NCBI RefSeq assembly: GCF_900114645.1
Contig: NZ_FOTR01000005.1
Location: 186,001 to 250,000, forward strand
Direction: 5' to 3'
Origin: Gracilibacillus orientalis
GTDB taxonomy: Bacteria > Bacillota > Bacilli > Bacillales > Amphibacillaceae
Length of the DNA: 64,000 bases
Part shown: positions 1-8,100 of the stretch, piece by piece
Position numbering within the stretch: the first letter of the stretch is position 1
Layout of the letters: every line of letters starts with the position of its first letter
The notes under the pieces: model-generated
Database searches by the model: none
What the model saw: only the letters and a program-made list of their open reading frames with translations
Told to the model about the DNA's origin: nothing
Position numbers and translations under genes: made by a program

Positions 1-97
1 TTCTGCCTCCGCTCATTTTAGTGTCCTGATTATTAAAAATATAGAACTCATGGAACTTTTAATTTTGGATTTCCTGTCTTTTTAACAGAACAAACAC

Positions 98-383
98 TAC
101 TCTAAGCTGCGGAAAAATGCGACACTCCTGTGGGAACAGCGCGAGCTGAAGATCCACTTGGTAAAGTGCTTTTCTTTACCAAGTTAGCTGAAGTCGTGCC
201 CACGGCATAGAAAACACTACGAAAGCGTTATTTGCTTGAGTAGATGTTGCGCTTGTGCCCTTGGGTGAAAGGGAGTATTTTTCCGCAGCGACGAATTAGC
301 ACTCATCATCAATCAGAATGGGAGAAGGCCTTACTTTTCTAAATTTTCAATAGTACGCAGTTTGTATCTAATGTGAAGAATCT
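98..383. repeat. R1 dispersed repeat, copy 1
   Basis: Non-coding composite repeat. It opens with CTGCGGAAAAATGCG and closes with an inverted match ending TTTTTCCGCAGC near 294, so the ends can pair. Inside are the word ACTCCTGTGGGAACAGC and a small hairpin, ACTTGGTAAAGTG against CTTTACCAAGT. A tail carrying CAGTTTGTATCT follows near 358. The same words recur at 8270-8600 and three times in 24040-24735. Bases 1-97 hold no gene that I can see. Confidence 0.75.
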
Positions 384-449
384 TTTGATACTCATTATAC
401 AATATAATTTTTATGTACAGAAATAATTGTAAATTATGGAACGAATGAG

Positions 450-510
450 TTGAATAATCGTTAAAAATAGTATACCATATAATTATACTTTTTATACTAA
501 AAGGTATAAT
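450..510 (+). promoter_or_regulatory. sodA promoter region with 29-bp inverted repeat
   Basis: A possible sigma-A promoter is TTGAAT at 450-455, then 17 bases, then TACCAT at 473-478. Directly downstream, 482-510 is an imperfect palindrome: ATTATAC-T-TTTTA, loop TAC, TAAAA-G-GTATAAT, with one mismatched pair. Its position at the likely transcription start fits a repressor operator or a leader hairpin. It does not closely match a PerR, Fur or MntR consensus, so the factor is unknown. The promoter call is tentative. Confidence 0.4.
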
Positions 511-532
511 AAATATATTGGAGGTTTTACAT

Positions 533-1150
533 ATGGCGAACTTTACTTTACCTGAGTTAGGTTATTCGTTTGACGCTTTGGAACCGCACATTGATCAAAA
601 GACAATGGAAATTCATCACGGAAAGCATCATCAAACATACGTTACGAAACTAAATGCAGCATTAGAAGGGCACGCTTTAGCTGACAAAAGTCTTGAAGCA
701 CTTCTAGCTGACTTAAACAGCATACCTGAAAATATTCGTACTGCAGTAAGAAATAATGGTGGTGGACACTTCAACCATACGTTTTTCTGGGAAGTGATTG
801 CTCCAGGATCTAAAACAGATAAACCAGAAGGAGAATTAGCGAAAGCGATTGATGGAGCATTTGGTAGCTTTGATCAATTTAAAGAGGAATTCTCCAATGC
901 AGCAACTACTAGATTTGGTTCTGGCTGGGCTTGGTTAGTCGTAAATGCTGATGGGAAATTAGAAGTAACTAGTACTCCTAATCAAGATAATCCCATTTCA
1001 GAAGGAAAAACAGCTATTCTAGGCATCGATGTTTGGGAGCATGCGTACTACTTAAACTACCAAAACAGACGTCCTGATTATATTGCTAATTTCTATAACG
1101 TAATTAATTGGGATGTTGTTGCAGAAAAATATCTAGCAGCCGTTAAATAA
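533..1150 (+). CDS. sodA: Superoxide dismutase [Mn/Fe]
   Basis: Converts superoxide to hydrogen peroxide and oxygen in the cytoplasm, using one manganese (or iron) per subunit. The 205-residue product has the normal SodA length. It shows the N-terminal [10 protein letters not shown] segment with the first metal ligand near His28, the FNHTFFW segment in the middle, and the C-terminal DVWEHAYY motif carrying the Asp and His ligands. The start is the ATG at 533, 8 nt after GGAGG; an in-frame TTG at 518 lies upstream of that ribosome binding site and is unlikely. The gene appears monocistronic, with a terminator at 1171-1213. An inverted repeat just upstream may be an operator. Choice of metal cannot be settled from sequence alone, though the motifs favour Mn. 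Confidence 0.95.
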   Translation: MANFTLPELGYSFDALEPHIDQKTMEIHHGKHHQTYVTKLNAALEGHALADKSLEALLADLNSIPENIRTAVRNNGGGHFNHTFFWEVIAPGSKTDKPEGELAKAIDGAFGSFDQFKEEFSNAATTRFGSGWAWLVVNADGKLEVTSTPNQDNPISEGKTAILGIDVWEHAYYLNYQNRRPDYIANFYNVINWDVVAEKYLAAVK

Positions 1151-1170
1151 GTATTATAAGTATTTCGAGT

Positions 1171-1213
1171 AATAAGTGGGAGGGTGGTGTTTCTATCCTT
1201 CCACTTATTTTTT
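1171..1213 (+). terminator. Terminator after sodA
   Basis: AATAAGTGG at 1171-1179 pairs with CCACTTATT at 1201-1209, followed by a short T run. A short R3 repeat copy follows at about 1219-1255 (CGTCTGTAAGACTCCCA). Confidence 0.75.
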
Positions 1214-1281
1214 AATTACGGTGAACAATCGTCTGTAAGACTCCCATTGATAGAAGTCTTATTTTATAGGAGGTGTTTAGT

Positions 1282-1518
1282 GTGGCATTTGTGATAACAG
1301 CGCCTTGTGAAACAGAAAAAGCTGGAGAATGTGCAACAGTATGCCCGGTAGACTGTATTGAAGAAGGAAAAGATCAATTTTATATAGATCCTGATATTTG
1401 CATTGATTGTGGCGCATGTGTAGCCGTTTGTCCTGTTGATGCAATAGTTGAAGAATATGACATGACGGCAGATCAAGAGTCGTATCTAGAAAAGGCAGAA
1501 GCTTTTTTTGGTAATTGA
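1282..1518 (+). CDS. Seven-iron ferredoxin (3Fe-4S / 4Fe-4S)
   Basis: Small soluble electron carrier of 78 residues. The first cysteine set is C9, C17, C21 with C25 following in CPVDC; the second is C40, C43, C46, C50. The C-x7-C-x3-C-P spacing, with no C-x2-C in the first half, is the pattern of seven-iron ferredoxins such as those of Azotobacter FdI and thermophilic bacilli. In those, the first set holds a 3Fe-4S cluster and shares C25 with the 4Fe-4S site. Start chosen at GTG 1282, 8 nt after TAGGAGG; the GTG at 1273 overlaps the ribosome binding site. Flanked by terminators, so probably transcribed alone. Redox partner unknown. Confidence 0.88.
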   Translation: MAFVITAPCETEKAGECATVCPVDCIEEGKDQFYIDPDICIDCGACVAVCPVDAIVEEYDMTADQESYLEKAEAFFGN

Positions 1519-1531
1519 TCAACCTGTAAAA

Positions 1532-1563
1532 AAAGCCCTGATAATTTTAATTATCAGGGCTTT
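1532..1563 (+). terminator. Terminator after ferredoxin gene
   Basis: Perfect 14-bp stem: AAAGCCCTGATAAT pairs with ATTATCAGGGCTTT, with a loop of four bases at most. Only three T residues follow on the plus strand, so the hairpin carries most of the signal. Confidence 0.85.
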
Positions 1564-1702
1564 AAATCATTAAAACGGAGGCATATTCTCACTATTTTCG
1601 GAACTCAACATTTTGGTTGGATATCTAATTTATCGATGACAGGTAAGGACAGTAGCAGAATTTTTGTCATGTCGTTATGTTAACTTATAATTTATCTATC
1701 AA

Positions 1703-1752
1703 TAACAAAAGTGATACTTCACAGACTAATCTGTTGGTATCACTTTTTTGTT
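1703..1752. terminator. Hairpin terminator downstream of ywnB
   Basis: AACAAAAGTGATAC and GTATCACTTTTTTGTT pair across a loop of about 19 bases. The A and T tracts in the arms let it work in both directions. It lies just past the minus-strand ywnB stop codon. Confidence 0.75.
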
Positions 1753-1760
1753 ATGACAAT

Positions 1761-2399
1761 TTATTCTTTTTCTCCGACTACTGTGAAACGTTCATTAATA
1801 TGCTCTGGATTTTCGATTTCCTCCAGAATAGCTATTGCGAAATCTGCATAACTGATATAGCTTTCACCAGCACTGTTCATGATGACATTTTCTTTTCCTT
1901 TTTGATAAGAGCCAGTTCGTTTTCCTTCTGAATCAAACACCGCTGCGGGACTTAAGTGTGTCCATTTCACACCTTCTGTTTGTTTTAATTCATCTAATGC
2001 TTTTCCCATGTTAGAAGCTAATGGATAAACGAAATCAGGGAAGTCAGGTGTGTCATATAAGTGTGTCGTTTGTTCTTCATCAACGTATAAGCTACCTGCA
2101 CCGCCTACAACGATAAGGCGTGTTTCAGTCCCTTGAAAAGCCTTGATTAATACGCGATGAGAGTCGATATGCAAATGTTCTTCGCCTTGTGGGGAATTAT
2201 AAGCATTTACGACAACATCAAAATCATTAACATCCTCCGTTTGAATATCAAATATATCCTTTTTCACCACATGGACGTTTTTGTCGTCTACCTTTTCTGG
2301 ACTTCGTACAATCGCGGTAACATCATGTCCTCTGTTGAGAGCTTCTTGTGTAATTAGTTTTCCTGATTTGCCAGTTGCCCCTATAATTCCAATTTTCAT
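1761..2399 (-). CDS. ywnB: NAD(P)-binding oxidoreductase, YwnB-like
   Basis: Rossmann-fold protein of the NmrA/atypical short-chain dehydrogenase type, 212 residues. The N-terminus GIIGATGKSGKLI (residues 4-16) is the dinucleotide-binding glycine motif GxxGxxG. Relatives act as NAD(P)H-dependent reductases or redox sensors; the substrate is unknown. It lies directly downstream of an Rrf2-family regulator on the same strand, the ywnA-ywnB order known from B. subtilis. It has its own strong promoter with an operator-like palindrome over the -10 box, so it is probably the regulator's main target rather than simply an operon partner. Start ATG at 2399 follows GGGAGG. Confidence 0.8.
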   Translation of the reverse strand: MKIGIIGATGKSGKLITQEALNRGHDVTAIVRSPEKVDDKNVHVVKKDIFDIQTEDVNDFDVVVNAYNSPQGEEHLHIDSHRVLIKAFQGTETRLIVVGGAGSLYVDEEQTTHLYDTPDFPDFVYPLASNMGKALDELKQTEGVKWTHLSPAAVFDSEGKRTGSYQKGKENVIMNSAGESYISYADFAIAILEEIENPEHINERFTVVGEKE

Positions 2400-2422
2400 T
2401 TATAATTCCTCCCTTGATCATT

Positions 2423-2457
2423 TGTAACAATTATAGTTACATTTTGTTTTGAAGTCA
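2423..2457 (-). promoter_or_regulatory. ywnB promoter with candidate YwnA operator
   Basis: Read on the minus strand: TTGACT (2457-2452), exactly 17 bases, then TATAAT (2434-2429), a near-consensus sigma-A promoter. The inverted repeat TGTAAC-N7-GTTACA at 2423-2441 covers the whole -10 box. A dyad placed this way should block RNA polymerase when bound. The Rrf2 protein encoded next door is the obvious ligand, but that assignment is inferred. Confidence 0.75.
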
Positions 2458-2460
2458 AAT

Positions 2461-2491
2461 AAAAACATCCCTCTACTGTTTAGAGAGATGT
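2461..2491 (-). terminator. Terminator of ywnA
   Basis: Minus-strand hairpin ACATCTCTCT / AGAGGGATGT followed by a T run, overlapping the ywnA stop codon. It separates ywnA from the ywnB promoter. Confidence 0.75.
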
Positions 2492-2886
2492 TCGATAATA
2501 TCTGCTAATGTTTGCCTTTTTAATTCATTTTCCATAGCTTGTTGAGCTTGGGTTAAAGATGTATTCAATGTAGCTTGGATATTTCTGCCGACGTCACAAT
2601 TTGGATTTGGTTGATCGTGTATGGCAAATAACTCTTCCTCCGTTGTTACAGCTTTATATATTTCTAGTAATGTAATTTGTTGAGGTTTTTTTACAAGAGA
2701 ATAGCCAGTTACACCAGGACCACCTTTTAACAGGTTCGCTTTTTTTAATAAAGATCCAATGCGCCGAATGACAACTGGGTTTGTATTGACACTTTTCGCA
2801 ATGAAATCAGATGTTACACCCTTATCCGTTTGTGCTGAAACAAGTGAAAGGATGTGTATAGCAACAGAAAAGCGAGTGTTTATCAT
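2473..2886 (-). CDS. ywnA: Rrf2-family transcriptional regulator, YwnA-like
   Basis: Winged-helix DNA-binding protein of 137 residues. The recognition region spans about residues 20-55 (SDFIAKSVNTNPVVIRRI), followed by a wing GGPGVTGYSL (56-65), both typical of Rrf2 proteins. Iron-sulfur members such as IscR and NsrR carry three clustered cysteines. Here only one Cys is visible (C98 in NPNCDVG), so it probably does not bind a classic cluster and may sense oxidants or electrophiles by a single thiol, as YwnA relatives do. It is likely to repress ywnB through the palindrome at 2423-2441. The promoter TTGACA-17-TAAAAT lies at 2938-2910. Confidence 0.82.
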   Translation of the reverse strand: MINTRFSVAIHILSLVSAQTDKGVTSDFIAKSVNTNPVVIRRIGSLLKKANLLKGGPGVTGYSLVKKPQQITLLEIYKAVTTEEELFAIHDQPNPNCDVGRNIQATLNTSLTQAQQAMENELKRQTLADIIEHLSKQ

Positions 2887-2909
2887 TCTCGTTCACCACC
2901 ATTGATATT

Positions 2910-2938
2910 ATTTTAGTTGTAAGGGGGGAGGTTGTCAA
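2910..2938 (-). promoter_or_regulatory. ywnA promoter
   Basis: Minus-strand TTGACA at 2938-2933, 17-base spacer, TAAAAT at 2915-2910. Strong sigma-A match upstream of the ywnA start. Confidence 0.65.
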
Positions 2939-3125
2939 TCTAGCAGTCAATAGAAGGCAACTTTGATATATTTTATTTATTGCTCCCCCTTTCCTTTCTA
3001 ACTATATCACGGAACAACATGAAAAAATTACAGGAATAATGAATAAAAAGAAATGTATAAAACGGTTTATAAATATGGATAAAATGTTATAATTTGTATG
3101 ATTGATGGAAGAAGGTGTAAATAGG

Positions 3126-3692
3126 ATGTTGAAAAAAATATTCAAAAAATCGGAACCTACGCATGAGGAATTCCGTCTAGTATATGACATGTTTTATTCA
3201 AGAGTTTACCGAGATGTCTATTTCATTACGAAAGACTGTCATCTGGCTCAAGATGCTTTGCAAGAAACCTTTGTGAAAGCATATAAACATATGAACCGAT
3301 TAGAAGATAAAGAGCGGATGGGGGCATGGATTTCAACAATTGCAACAAGAACTGCTATTGATGTATTAAGAAAAAGAAAAGGAGCACGTGAAGTGCTAAC
3401 AGAGGATATTATGATACAAGAAAAAAACATGGAAGAAAAAGGTTCTGACACCTTACATATTGTAGAAGCTAATTTAGTGAGAGAAGAATTACTCGAATCA
3501 ATAAATGAGATAAGTGCAGAATATCGCGAAGTAATACTGTTACGTTATATCCATGAACTATCAATCAGAGAAATTGCACATTCATTAAATATAAACGAAT
3601 CAACTGTAAAAACAAGACTTCATCGTGCACGGAAAAAAATTAAAGAAAAGGTACAACATGATCCGAAACGGCAATGGATTGGTGGTGAATAA
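3126..3692 (+). CDS. ECF-type RNA polymerase sigma factor
   Basis: Extracytoplasmic-function sigma factor of 188 residues. Region 2 lies at about residues 18-85, with DAFQET-like text (AQDALQETFVKAYKH) and WISTIATR. Region 4 lies at about 125-180, with REVILLRYIHELSIREIA followed by the helix-turn-helix NESTVKTRLHRARKKI. Start chosen at ATG 3126, 10 nt after GAAGG; in-frame TTG 3102 and ATG 3105 would add seven or eight residues. The next gene starts 2 nt after the stop and encodes a single-span membrane protein, the usual anti-sigma arrangement. I see no clear ECF autoregulatory promoter upstream (AAC/CGT-type). The target regulon is not evident. Confidence 0.88.
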   Translation: MLKKIFKKSEPTHEEFRLVYDMFYSRVYRDVYFITKDCHLAQDALQETFVKAYKHMNRLEDKERMGAWISTIATRTAIDVLRKRKGAREVLTEDIMIQEKNMEEKGSDTLHIVEANLVREELLESINEISAEYREVILLRYIHELSIREIAHSLNINESTVKTRLHRARKKIKEKVQHDPKRQWIGGE

Positions 3693-3694
3693 TA

Positions 3695-4453
3695 ATGAGT
3701 GAAGAACATAAGTGGAAAAAATATCTTAAAGAAGATTACCACGAAGTAGAAGAATCTCCACATTCCAAGGACGAAAACTGGGAAAAAATAATAATGGAAG
3801 TATCGCAAGCCCATCAACATCAAAAAAAAATTCCGAAGAAAAGTTTGTTAGCAGTGGCTATGATTGTTGTTATTGTGATTGGCTCTGCTTTTGTTCAAAC
3901 TAATCAAATGCAAGCCTTTGATTGGTTTGTGAAAATGTTTGTCACAACAGACGGCAATACGACACAAATTAATCAAACAACAACAGAAGAAAAGGATGTC
4001 TCAACGGGAGCACTGCCTGATTTTGATAACATAACTACAGAAGAAGTCCAAGATGAGGAAAGCAAAGAAATGACGCTTGAAGAGGCGCAAGCTGATACAG
4101 ATTTTAATATTTCAACCCCCACCTACTTACCTAACAGCTACCAATTAGAATCAGTAACTATATTTTATGATAAAGCGCCAGCTACACATGTTCAAATTGA
4201 ATATGTAAACGATGGGAACGATGTAGTAACGCTTCATCAAACATATCAACCAGATGACTTTGCAGATGCCAAAGTGGTGGATAATGAGGATACCAAAATA
4301 AAAACGATAGCATTAGATGGTGGAGAGGCACGTTTGTTAGAATTTAAGGATGATGTCAGACAAATCATATGGAGCACGCCACAAATGAATTGGCTTCTAG
4401 AAGGTACCGAAAATGAAAGGAATCTTATCAAAATTGCAGAATCGATGGAATAA
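3695..4453 (+). CDS. DUF4367 membrane protein, probable anti-sigma factor
   Basis: Type II membrane protein of 252 residues. The cytoplasmic N-terminus (1-50) is acidic and helical, one membrane segment covers about 53-70 (LLAVAMIVVIVIGSAFV), and an extracellular part ends in a DUF4367-like domain (about 130-250; STPTYLPNSYQLESV). DUF4367 proteins commonly sit beside ECF sigma factors and are thought to inhibit them until an envelope signal arrives. The 2-nt gap to the sigma gene implies translational coupling. No zinc-binding HxxxCxxC anti-sigma motif is seen, so sigma binding would rely on the N-terminal helices. The function is inferred from context. Confidence 0.75.
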   Translation: MSEEHKWKKYLKEDYHEVEESPHSKDENWEKIIMEVSQAHQHQKKIPKKSLLAVAMIVVIVIGSAFVQTNQMQAFDWFVKMFVTTDGNTTQINQTTTEEKDVSTGALPDFDNITTEEVQDEESKEMTLEEAQADTDFNISTPTYLPNSYQLESVTIFYDKAPATHVQIEYVNDGNDVVTLHQTYQPDDFADAKVVDNEDTKIKTIALDGGEARLLEFKDDVRQIIWSTPQMNWLLEGTENERNLIKIAESME

Positions 4454-4495
4454 CAAAAGAGTTTCGTATCTAGTATAAGATACAAAACTCTTTTG
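4453..4495. terminator. Bidirectional terminator
   Basis: ACAAAAGAGTTTCGTATCT pairs with AGATACAAAACTCTTTTGT around a short loop, with one base offset. It lies between convergent genes and carries A/T tracts on both sides, so it probably serves both. Confidence 0.85.
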
Positions 4496-4509
4496 TGTTA
4501 GGGATAAAA

Positions 4510-4965
4510 TTAATATTTTATTCTTCCTGTGACGGAGTAAAACTGTTCGTAGTTACCGTAATGTGAAATTGCGTGGAGGGTGCGAATACGATATTCAAAC
4601 CCTTTCTCGATCCGAAAGTTGACCCTTCCGCTAACATACGAACTAGAATATTTGACAAACCTTTTGCTATTACCGGTATTCACCCATTCCCCTGTTGACT
4701 TATTTTTGACTTGTAAGTAAATGGTGCAATTAATTTGTTGAACGGATGAATAGCTAGATGTATTACAATTGCTTCCTACTGTTTGTGAATCCACTCTGCG
4801 TATGGAAGCATTCCCTTCTTTGATGTATTTAGTTGATTGGACACTGATGATATCCTCTTTAATTTGTGGGGTATTTTGCTCTGAAGCTTTCACGTCTGAA
4901 GTATAAAGAAAAAAACCAATAATGAGAAAACATGATGTTAGTAACAATTTTGCCAACATTTGCAT
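4510..4965 (-). CDS. Secreted protein of unknown function
   Basis: I do not recognise this 151-residue protein. A signal peptide is clear: a charged start, hydrophobic LLLTSCFLIIGFFLY, and a likely cleavage after VKA (about residue 26). The mature part is rich in Ser, Tyr and Asn. It has two cysteines (in SNCNTS and INCTIY) about 13 residues apart that could form a disulfide. Several aromatic beta-strand-like segments (VNFRIEKGFEYRIRTLH) suggest a small beta-sandwich. Start chosen at the ATG at 4965, 8 nt after AAAGGA; the longer ORF from 5001 would put charged residues before the signal. It is convergent with the anti-sigma gene. Confidence 0.65.
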   Translation of the reverse strand: MQMLAKLLLTSCFLIIGFFLYTSDVKASEQNTPQIKEDIISVQSTKYIKEGNASIRRVDSQTVGSNCNTSSYSSVQQINCTIYLQVKNKSTGEWVNTGNSKRFVKYSSSYVSGRVNFRIEKGFEYRIRTLHAISHYGNYEQFYSVTGRIKY

Positions 4966-5075
4966 GAAACCATTCCTTTCTAGGTTTTTTTGCTTACACA
5001 TGTTAGACGTTTGTATTAGTAAAAAGGTTGCAGAAAGATTATTGGAAGATGTTTGTGGTCTGAATTCTGTACACT

Positions 5076-5474
5076 TTATTTATCCTTTGATTGCTCAAAT
5101 GCCTTGATAAAATAAGCGGCAGGTAACAATACACCAATTGCCGCTTGAATTAGGGCGAAGAATCGGGCAGAGTTAACGGGGATCATATCTCCATAACCAA
5201 TAGTAAGGAAAGTGACACCACTAAAATATAACAGATTGCCAAAGGTATGCTCGACAGGATTATTACTCGATAATCCCTGCACAACTACAGTTTCTTGGAA
5301 TGATAAAGCATAGTATAACAAGGCAAAGCCGAACGTAACGCCAAATAATACGAAAAATAACTTTTTAAAAAGAGCAGTACTGAAATAACTTTTCTTATAG
5401 GTTTTATTCCGAAAAAAATATACTACATTGGATATGATGAAAATTGTGGCAACGATTATTAAAGCCTGTGACAT
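5076..5474 (-). CDS. Small two-TM potassium channel, LctB-like
   Basis: Membrane protein of 132 residues with a leading hydrophobic helix (about 3-20), a helix at 38-58, a pore loop and a final helix at about 104-124. The K+ selectivity filter TIGYGD is intact at residues 91-96 (FLTIGYGDMIP). No cytoplasmic RCK/TrkA domain follows, so gating by NAD or c-di-AMP through such a domain is not expected. It resembles the short Bacillus LctB channel subunit; four copies would form the pore. Start set at ATG 5474, preceded by AAAGGAGG; the longer frame to 5522 has no ribosome binding site. Probably monocistronic. Confidence 0.82.
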   Translation of the reverse strand: MSQALIIVATIFIISNVVYFFRNKTYKKSYFSTALFKKLFFVLFGVTFGFALLYYALSFQETVVVQGLSSNNPVEHTFGNLLYFSGVTFLTIGYGDMIPVNSARFFALIQAAIGVLLPAAYFIKAFEQSKDK

Positions 5475-5610
5475 TACTATACCTCCTTTACTTCCTACAT
5501 TCACTGACGAAATGTAAATCAAACCTTGCTTTTGCTCCTTCCATAAAGTAAATCATCTATTTATTTGTTATAATTAGGTGAAGGTTAGTAGAAAGGAAGT
5601 TTTATAAAAT

Positions 5611-6756
5611 ATGACGTTTGTGAATGAAGCAAAGCGTACAATTACACCAGCTTATGATCCGTGGGAAGCGTACATGGATGTTGAACAGTATGGTGAAATG
5701 ACGTTAACAAATATAGAATTTACCACCACTCATTTATGTAATATGCGCTGTGCACATTGTGCAGTAGGGTATACGTTGCGAGACAAGGATCCGGATGCAT
5801 TACCTTTTTCTTTATTGAAGCAACGATTAGATGCAATACCACATTTACGTACATTAAGCATTACAGGCGGGGAACCAATGATGTCTAAGAAATCAGTGCG
5901 AGAATATGTGGTGCCCTTACTTCGTTATGCGCATGAACGAGGAGTGCGAACACAAATTAATTCGAATTTAACACTCCCGTATTCCCGATATCAAGCAATT
6001 ATTCCTTATTTAGATGTATTACATATTTCACATAATTGGGGAACGCCGGAAGAATTTGCGGAAACAGGCTTTGCGAATATGGAGCGGAAGCCAAGTGAGG
6101 AAAATCGCAAAAAGTATTTTGAACGAATGGTCGAAAACTCACAGCGACTGGCTGCGGAAGGTGTAATGGTGTCAGCGGAAACGATGCTGAACAAACGAAC
6201 TTTTCCTTATTTAGAATCGATTCATGATCACGTGGTGGAGATGGGCTGTACCCGTCATGAAATTCATCCCATGTATCCAGTGGATTTCGCCAGTAATATG
6301 GAGACGCTCAATTTGGCGGAAATGCAGGAAGGTATTGAACGGATCCTCGATCACCGCGACGAATCGATTTGGATGTTATTTGGTACATTGCCGTTTTACC
6401 CGTGTAACAAAAATGAAAATGAACTAGCCTTGTTAAAAAGGTTATACCAAGAGAAAAATGTAACGGTTCGTAATGATCCTGATGGAAGATCTCGATTAAA
6501 TGTAAACATCTTTTCCGGGGAAGTGATAGTGACCGACTTTGGCGATGATGAAGAGCCATCACTTGGCAATATACAGAATACGCCGTTGCAAACATCCTAT
6601 GAACGCTGGATGGAATCGAAAACAGCGAAGTCATTGAATTGTCATTGTCCAACAGTTAAATGCTTAGGCCCAAATATCTTGGTTAAAAATACATATTACC
6701 AAGATGTTGATTTTACGAAAAGATCAACGAATATTACACTTTATGAAAGATCATAA
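5611..6756 (+). CDS. yfkAB: Radical SAM protein YfkAB
   Basis: Radical S-adenosylmethionine enzyme of 381 residues. The cluster motif CNMRCAHC gives Cys43, Cys47 and Cys50 for the 4Fe-4S cluster, and the SAM-binding GGEP lies near residue 92 (SITGGEPMM). The C-terminal part has further cysteines (CHCPTVKCLGPN, about 349-360) that could hold an auxiliary cluster. It matches YfkAB of Bacillus, which in B. subtilis 168 was long annotated as two genes; here it is one intact frame. The substrate is not known. Likely monocistronic, with TATAAT at 5569 about 40 bp upstream of the start. Confidence 0.88.
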   Translation: MTFVNEAKRTITPAYDPWEAYMDVEQYGEMTLTNIEFTTTHLCNMRCAHCAVGYTLRDKDPDALPFSLLKQRLDAIPHLRTLSITGGEPMMSKKSVREYVVPLLRYAHERGVRTQINSNLTLPYSRYQAIIPYLDVLHISHNWGTPEEFAETGFANMERKPSEENRKKYFERMVENSQRLAAEGVMVSAETMLNKRTFPYLESIHDHVVEMGCTRHEIHPMYPVDFASNMETLNLAEMQEGIERILDHRDESIWMLFGTLPFYPCNKNENELALLKRLYQEKNVTVRNDPDGRSRLNVNIFSGEVIVTDFGDDEEPSLGNIQNTPLQTSYERWMESKTAKSLNCHCPTVKCLGPNILVKNTYYQDVDFTKRSTNITLYERS

Positions 6757-6931
6757 AAGATCCTTAACCCCTGTGTCCATAATAGTGATTCGGTAACTAG
6801 CACTCACTATAAAGAAGATAGAAAGAAGTGCATCCATATATGGAAATTTATAGTTGTTGAAAAGCGATAAGTATGAAAAAAGACCTTAGGGATTGGTTTT
6901 TATTTATATATATGGAAAAATGATACTCTAA

Positions 6932-6977
6932 ATATGACAAATGTCATATTGAAATACTGACAACTGTGCCTTATAAA
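6932..6977 (+). promoter_or_regulatory. des promoter with candidate DesR sites
   Basis: Promoter TTGAAA (6949-6954), 17 bases, TATAAA (6972-6977). Site 1 is a perfect palindrome, ATATGACA-AA-TGTCATAT at 6932-6949, centred about 43 bp before the expected start. Site 2, TGACA-AC-TGTGC at 6958-6969, is a weaker copy 23 bp further on. Phosphorylated DesR of B. subtilis binds paired TGACA-type sites upstream of des; homology and position suggest the same here. An intergenic leader of about 50 nt follows. Confidence 0.7.
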
Positions 6978-7031
6978 AATCCTGAATTTGGCGTAAACTT
7001 TCAAATATAGAAAGCTTCGAAAGTAGGGATT

Positions 7032-8087
7032 ATGATGAGCAAACAAAAACAAGCGAAATTAAGAAAAGATGTAATGCCGTATGCAACATCGAAAACTAAG
7101 ACAAGCATGATTCAATTATTCAACACAATCCCACCATTTTTTATATTGTGGTTTTTGGCATATCAGAGTTTGTCGGTCTCCATATTCTTGAGTCTTGCTT
7201 TCTCCGTTGTTGCAGCAGGGTTCATGGTGCGAACATTCATTATTTTTCACGATTGTGCCCACCAATCCTTCTTCAAAAATAAGAAATGGAATCGTGTGAT
7301 CGGAACTATGACAGGAGTTCTCACGCATTTTGCTTTTGAAAAATGGAAAAGAGAACACGCGATTCATCATGCAACAAGCGGTAATTTAGATCAACGTGGT
7401 ATTGGTGATATTTGGGTTATGACAGTTAACGAATATGAACAAGCTAGTAAGTGGGAAAGGTTACAATATCGTTTATATCGTAATCCTTTTGTTATGTTCG
7501 GTTTAGGTCCATTTTCGTTATTCTTATATGATAATCGCTTTAATCGTAAGGATGCTCGTAAAAAAGAGCGTTGGAATACGTATTTGATCAACTTTTTATT
7601 AGTAGCGATTTATACAGTGATCGTGTTGACATTAGGATGGAAGGCAATCTTACTTGTTCAACTACCGATTGCATATGTAGCAGGCGCTCTTGGTATTTGG
7701 TTGTTTTATGTTCAGCATCAATTTGAGGATTCTTACTTTGAGAATGAATCGGATTGGGATTACGTGAAGGCTGCAGTGGACGGAAGTTCTTATTATAAGT
7801 TACCAAGATGGTTGGAATGGATGACTGGTAACATTGGTTATCACCATGTTCATCATTTAGCACCGAGAGTGCCGAACTATCATTTAGAGAAGGCACATCA
7901 GGAAACACCACCATTACAGCAGGCAACTACGATTACATTAAAGACGAGCTTAGAGTCGATTCGCTTTCGCTTATTTGATGAAGATCGGAAGATATTTATT
8001 AGTTTTAAGGAAATGAAAAAGCGCGGTAAAAAGAAATCAAATAACTCGATAACTTCGACGAAAGGCTCTCAATCGATTCGTCCCTGA
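7032..8087 (+). CDS. des: Acyl-lipid fatty acid desaturase
   Basis: Integral membrane di-iron desaturase of 351 residues. In B. subtilis, Des introduces a delta-5 double bond into phospholipid acyl chains on cooling. Three histidine boxes are present: HDCAH (73-77), HAIHH (109-113) and HHVHH (271-275), plus a further His in QHQFED near 229. Hydrophobic segments cover about 32-70 and 185-225. It is the target of the DesK/DesR pair encoded 550 bp downstream and has candidate DesR sites in its promoter. Tandem ATG codons at 7032 and 7035 are both possible starts. A terminator and an R1 repeat separate it from desK, so the kinase genes probably have their own promoter. Confidence 0.92.
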   Translation: MMSKQKQAKLRKDVMPYATSKTKTSMIQLFNTIPPFFILWFLAYQSLSVSIFLSLAFSVVAAGFMVRTFIIFHDCAHQSFFKNKKWNRVIGTMTGVLTHFAFEKWKREHAIHHATSGNLDQRGIGDIWVMTVNEYEQASKWERLQYRLYRNPFVMFGLGPFSLFLYDNRFNRKDARKKERWNTYLINFLLVAIYTVIVLTLGWKAILLVQLPIAYVAGALGIWLFYVQHQFEDSYFENESDWDYVKAAVDGSSYYKLPRWLEWMTGNIGYHHVHHLAPRVPNYHLEKAHQETPPLQQATTITLKTSLESIRFRLFDEDRKIFISFKEMKKRGKKKSNNSITSTKGSQSIRP

Positions 8088-8100
8088 TTTGGGGACGATT

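Noticed and set aside
1264-1522. Overlapping ORFs opposite the ferredoxin gene
   Set aside because: They are antisense shadows of a well-supported gene and have unlikely composition (Cys/His/Leu-rich).
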